This document shows positions 6,638-7,249 of a stretch of 7,249 bases of DNA, in pieces. The notes beneath the pieces are model-generated. The model had not been told where the DNA came from, did not search any database, and saw only the letters and a list, made by a program, of their open reading frames with translations. Positions within the stretch are counted from its first letter, which is position 1; the number at the start of each line of letters is the position of its first letter. The stretch is from CAZQKL01 sp964593895 [NCBI: uncultured bacterium] (GTDB lineage: Bacteria; DYJV01), in contig CAZQKL010000100.1 in assembly GCA_964593895.1 (NCBI GenBank), positions 1 to 7,249 of the forward strand, read 5' to 3'. Made by a program: the position numbers and the translations under genes.

Positions 6638-7249
6638 TTATTTAAAATTTAATTTAAATAGCCCAAATTTTAATCTTTTTTCAATTGAAGAATTGTCGTT
6701 AGATTTAACTATATATCCGACAAAAAAGTCAATAGTTTTATTTTTAATATTTGAAGGGAAAATAAAATCTGAAAAAAGGGTAAATTCCACGTAATTTTTA
6801 TTTACTATTTTAATAGCATCATTATTATCTAAAACAGGAATTTTAAATCCATTTATTGAAATAAAATCATTAGCATCACAATTTTCTTGTTTACATATAC
6901 AGTTATTAATATTATCTAATGAACATACTTTTCTAAAAAAATAAAAGTCTTTGTTATACATAAAACCCATAAAAAATTTTTCTGGAATATATGTATTATT
7001 AAAAGGTAAATTCATTTTTATAGTAAAAAGAGTATTTGTAGCGATTTTATAAGTTTTTATATTTGTGTAATTTATATTATTAAGCATAAGCAATGTTAAA
7101 TTATCAGAAATTAGTTGATTATTAATAAAACTATCTATTGGGATTTTACATATTTTTTGGGTTTTATCCCATGTATATCCTAAATTTTCACAACCAACTT
7201 TAGTTAAATTACATTTATGTCCCTTATTATCCCAATAGCAATATTCATT
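6638..7249 (-). CDS. Cys-rich probable secreted protein of unknown function (partial, start beyond the window)
   Basis: The minus-strand frame that stops at 6638-6640 is open to the last base of the window, giving 203 codons with no in-frame stop. A TTG at 7093 or ATG at 7087 could start a shorter product, but the coding upstream of them looks real: it is Cys/Trp-rich with a repeated pattern, so the gene most likely enters from the right. Numbered from the window edge, the visible N-terminal part has C4, C13, C20 and C34 with two W-D-x5-C units (W6-C13 and W27-C34, 21 residues apart). Then comes a beta-like domain with a four-Cys cluster at C109, C117, C119 and C124, and an ending with IDFFVGYI (173-180). 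The Cys pattern fits disulfide-bonded extracellular modules. I do not recognise the family. It precedes the CAP gene by 13 bases and its C-terminus resembles that of the CAP protein. Confidence 0.6.
   Translation of the reverse strand, partial: NEYCYWDNKGHKCNLTKVGCENLGYTWDKTQKICKIPIDSFINNQLISDNLTLLMLNNINYTNIKTYKIATNTLFTIKMNLPFNNTYIPEKFFMGFMYNKDFYFFRKVCSLDNINNCICKQENCDANDFISINGFKIPVLDNNDAIKIVNKNYVEFTLFSDFIFPSNIKNKTIDFFVGYIVKSNDNSSIEKRLKFGLFKLNFK

Overview
The window is a very AT-rich (roughly a quarter to 30% G+C by eye), densely coded bacterial chromosome segment. Six of its seven genes lie on the minus strand, so the minus-strand reading order runs from right to left. An outer-membrane lipoprotein with a BamD-like body and an LptA/OstA-like tail, plus a secreted CAP-domain protein, point to a diderm (Gram-negative) bacterium. 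Proteins rich in Lys, Ile, Phe and Glu, the inositol-phosphate-type CDP-alcohol transferase and a small RF/MDK-repeat membrane protein would suit a low-GC thermophile such as a Thermodesulfobacteria or Aquificota relative. That placement is inference, not shown by any marker here.

Right part (7249 to about 4972, minus strand): a gene entering from beyond the window edge encodes a Cys-rich protein of unknown function, open for 203 codons to its stop. After 13 bases comes a 550-residue secreted protein with an N-terminal CAP (SCP/PR-1) domain and a long beta-rich C-terminal part. The ends of these two proteins look distantly alike, so they may be an envelope or surface pair.

Middle and left part (4927 to 138, minus strand): four tightly packed genes, apparently one transcription unit. 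They encode a CDP-alcohol phosphatidyltransferase, a BamD-LptA fusion lipoprotein, the molybdopterin molybdotransferase MoeA and the excinuclease subunit UvrC. The first pair overlaps by 17 bp, the second pair is 9 bp apart, and the third pair overlaps by about 53 bp, which suggests translational coupling. The first two genes serve the envelope (lipid headgroup synthesis; outer-membrane protein and LPS export). MoeA and UvrC are unrelated housekeeping functions that share the transcript.

Left edge (1 to 148, plus strand): the 3' end of a small protein made of 11-residue coiled-coil repeats followed by one membrane helix. It converges on uvrC and the two stop-codon ends overlap by 11 bp.

The most notable items are the BamD-LptA fusion, the UvrC that ends before the usual C-terminal helix-hairpin-helix domain exactly where it collides with the convergent gene, and the secreted pair at the right edge. 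No RNA genes, CRISPR arrays, insertion sequences or clear promoters were recognised.
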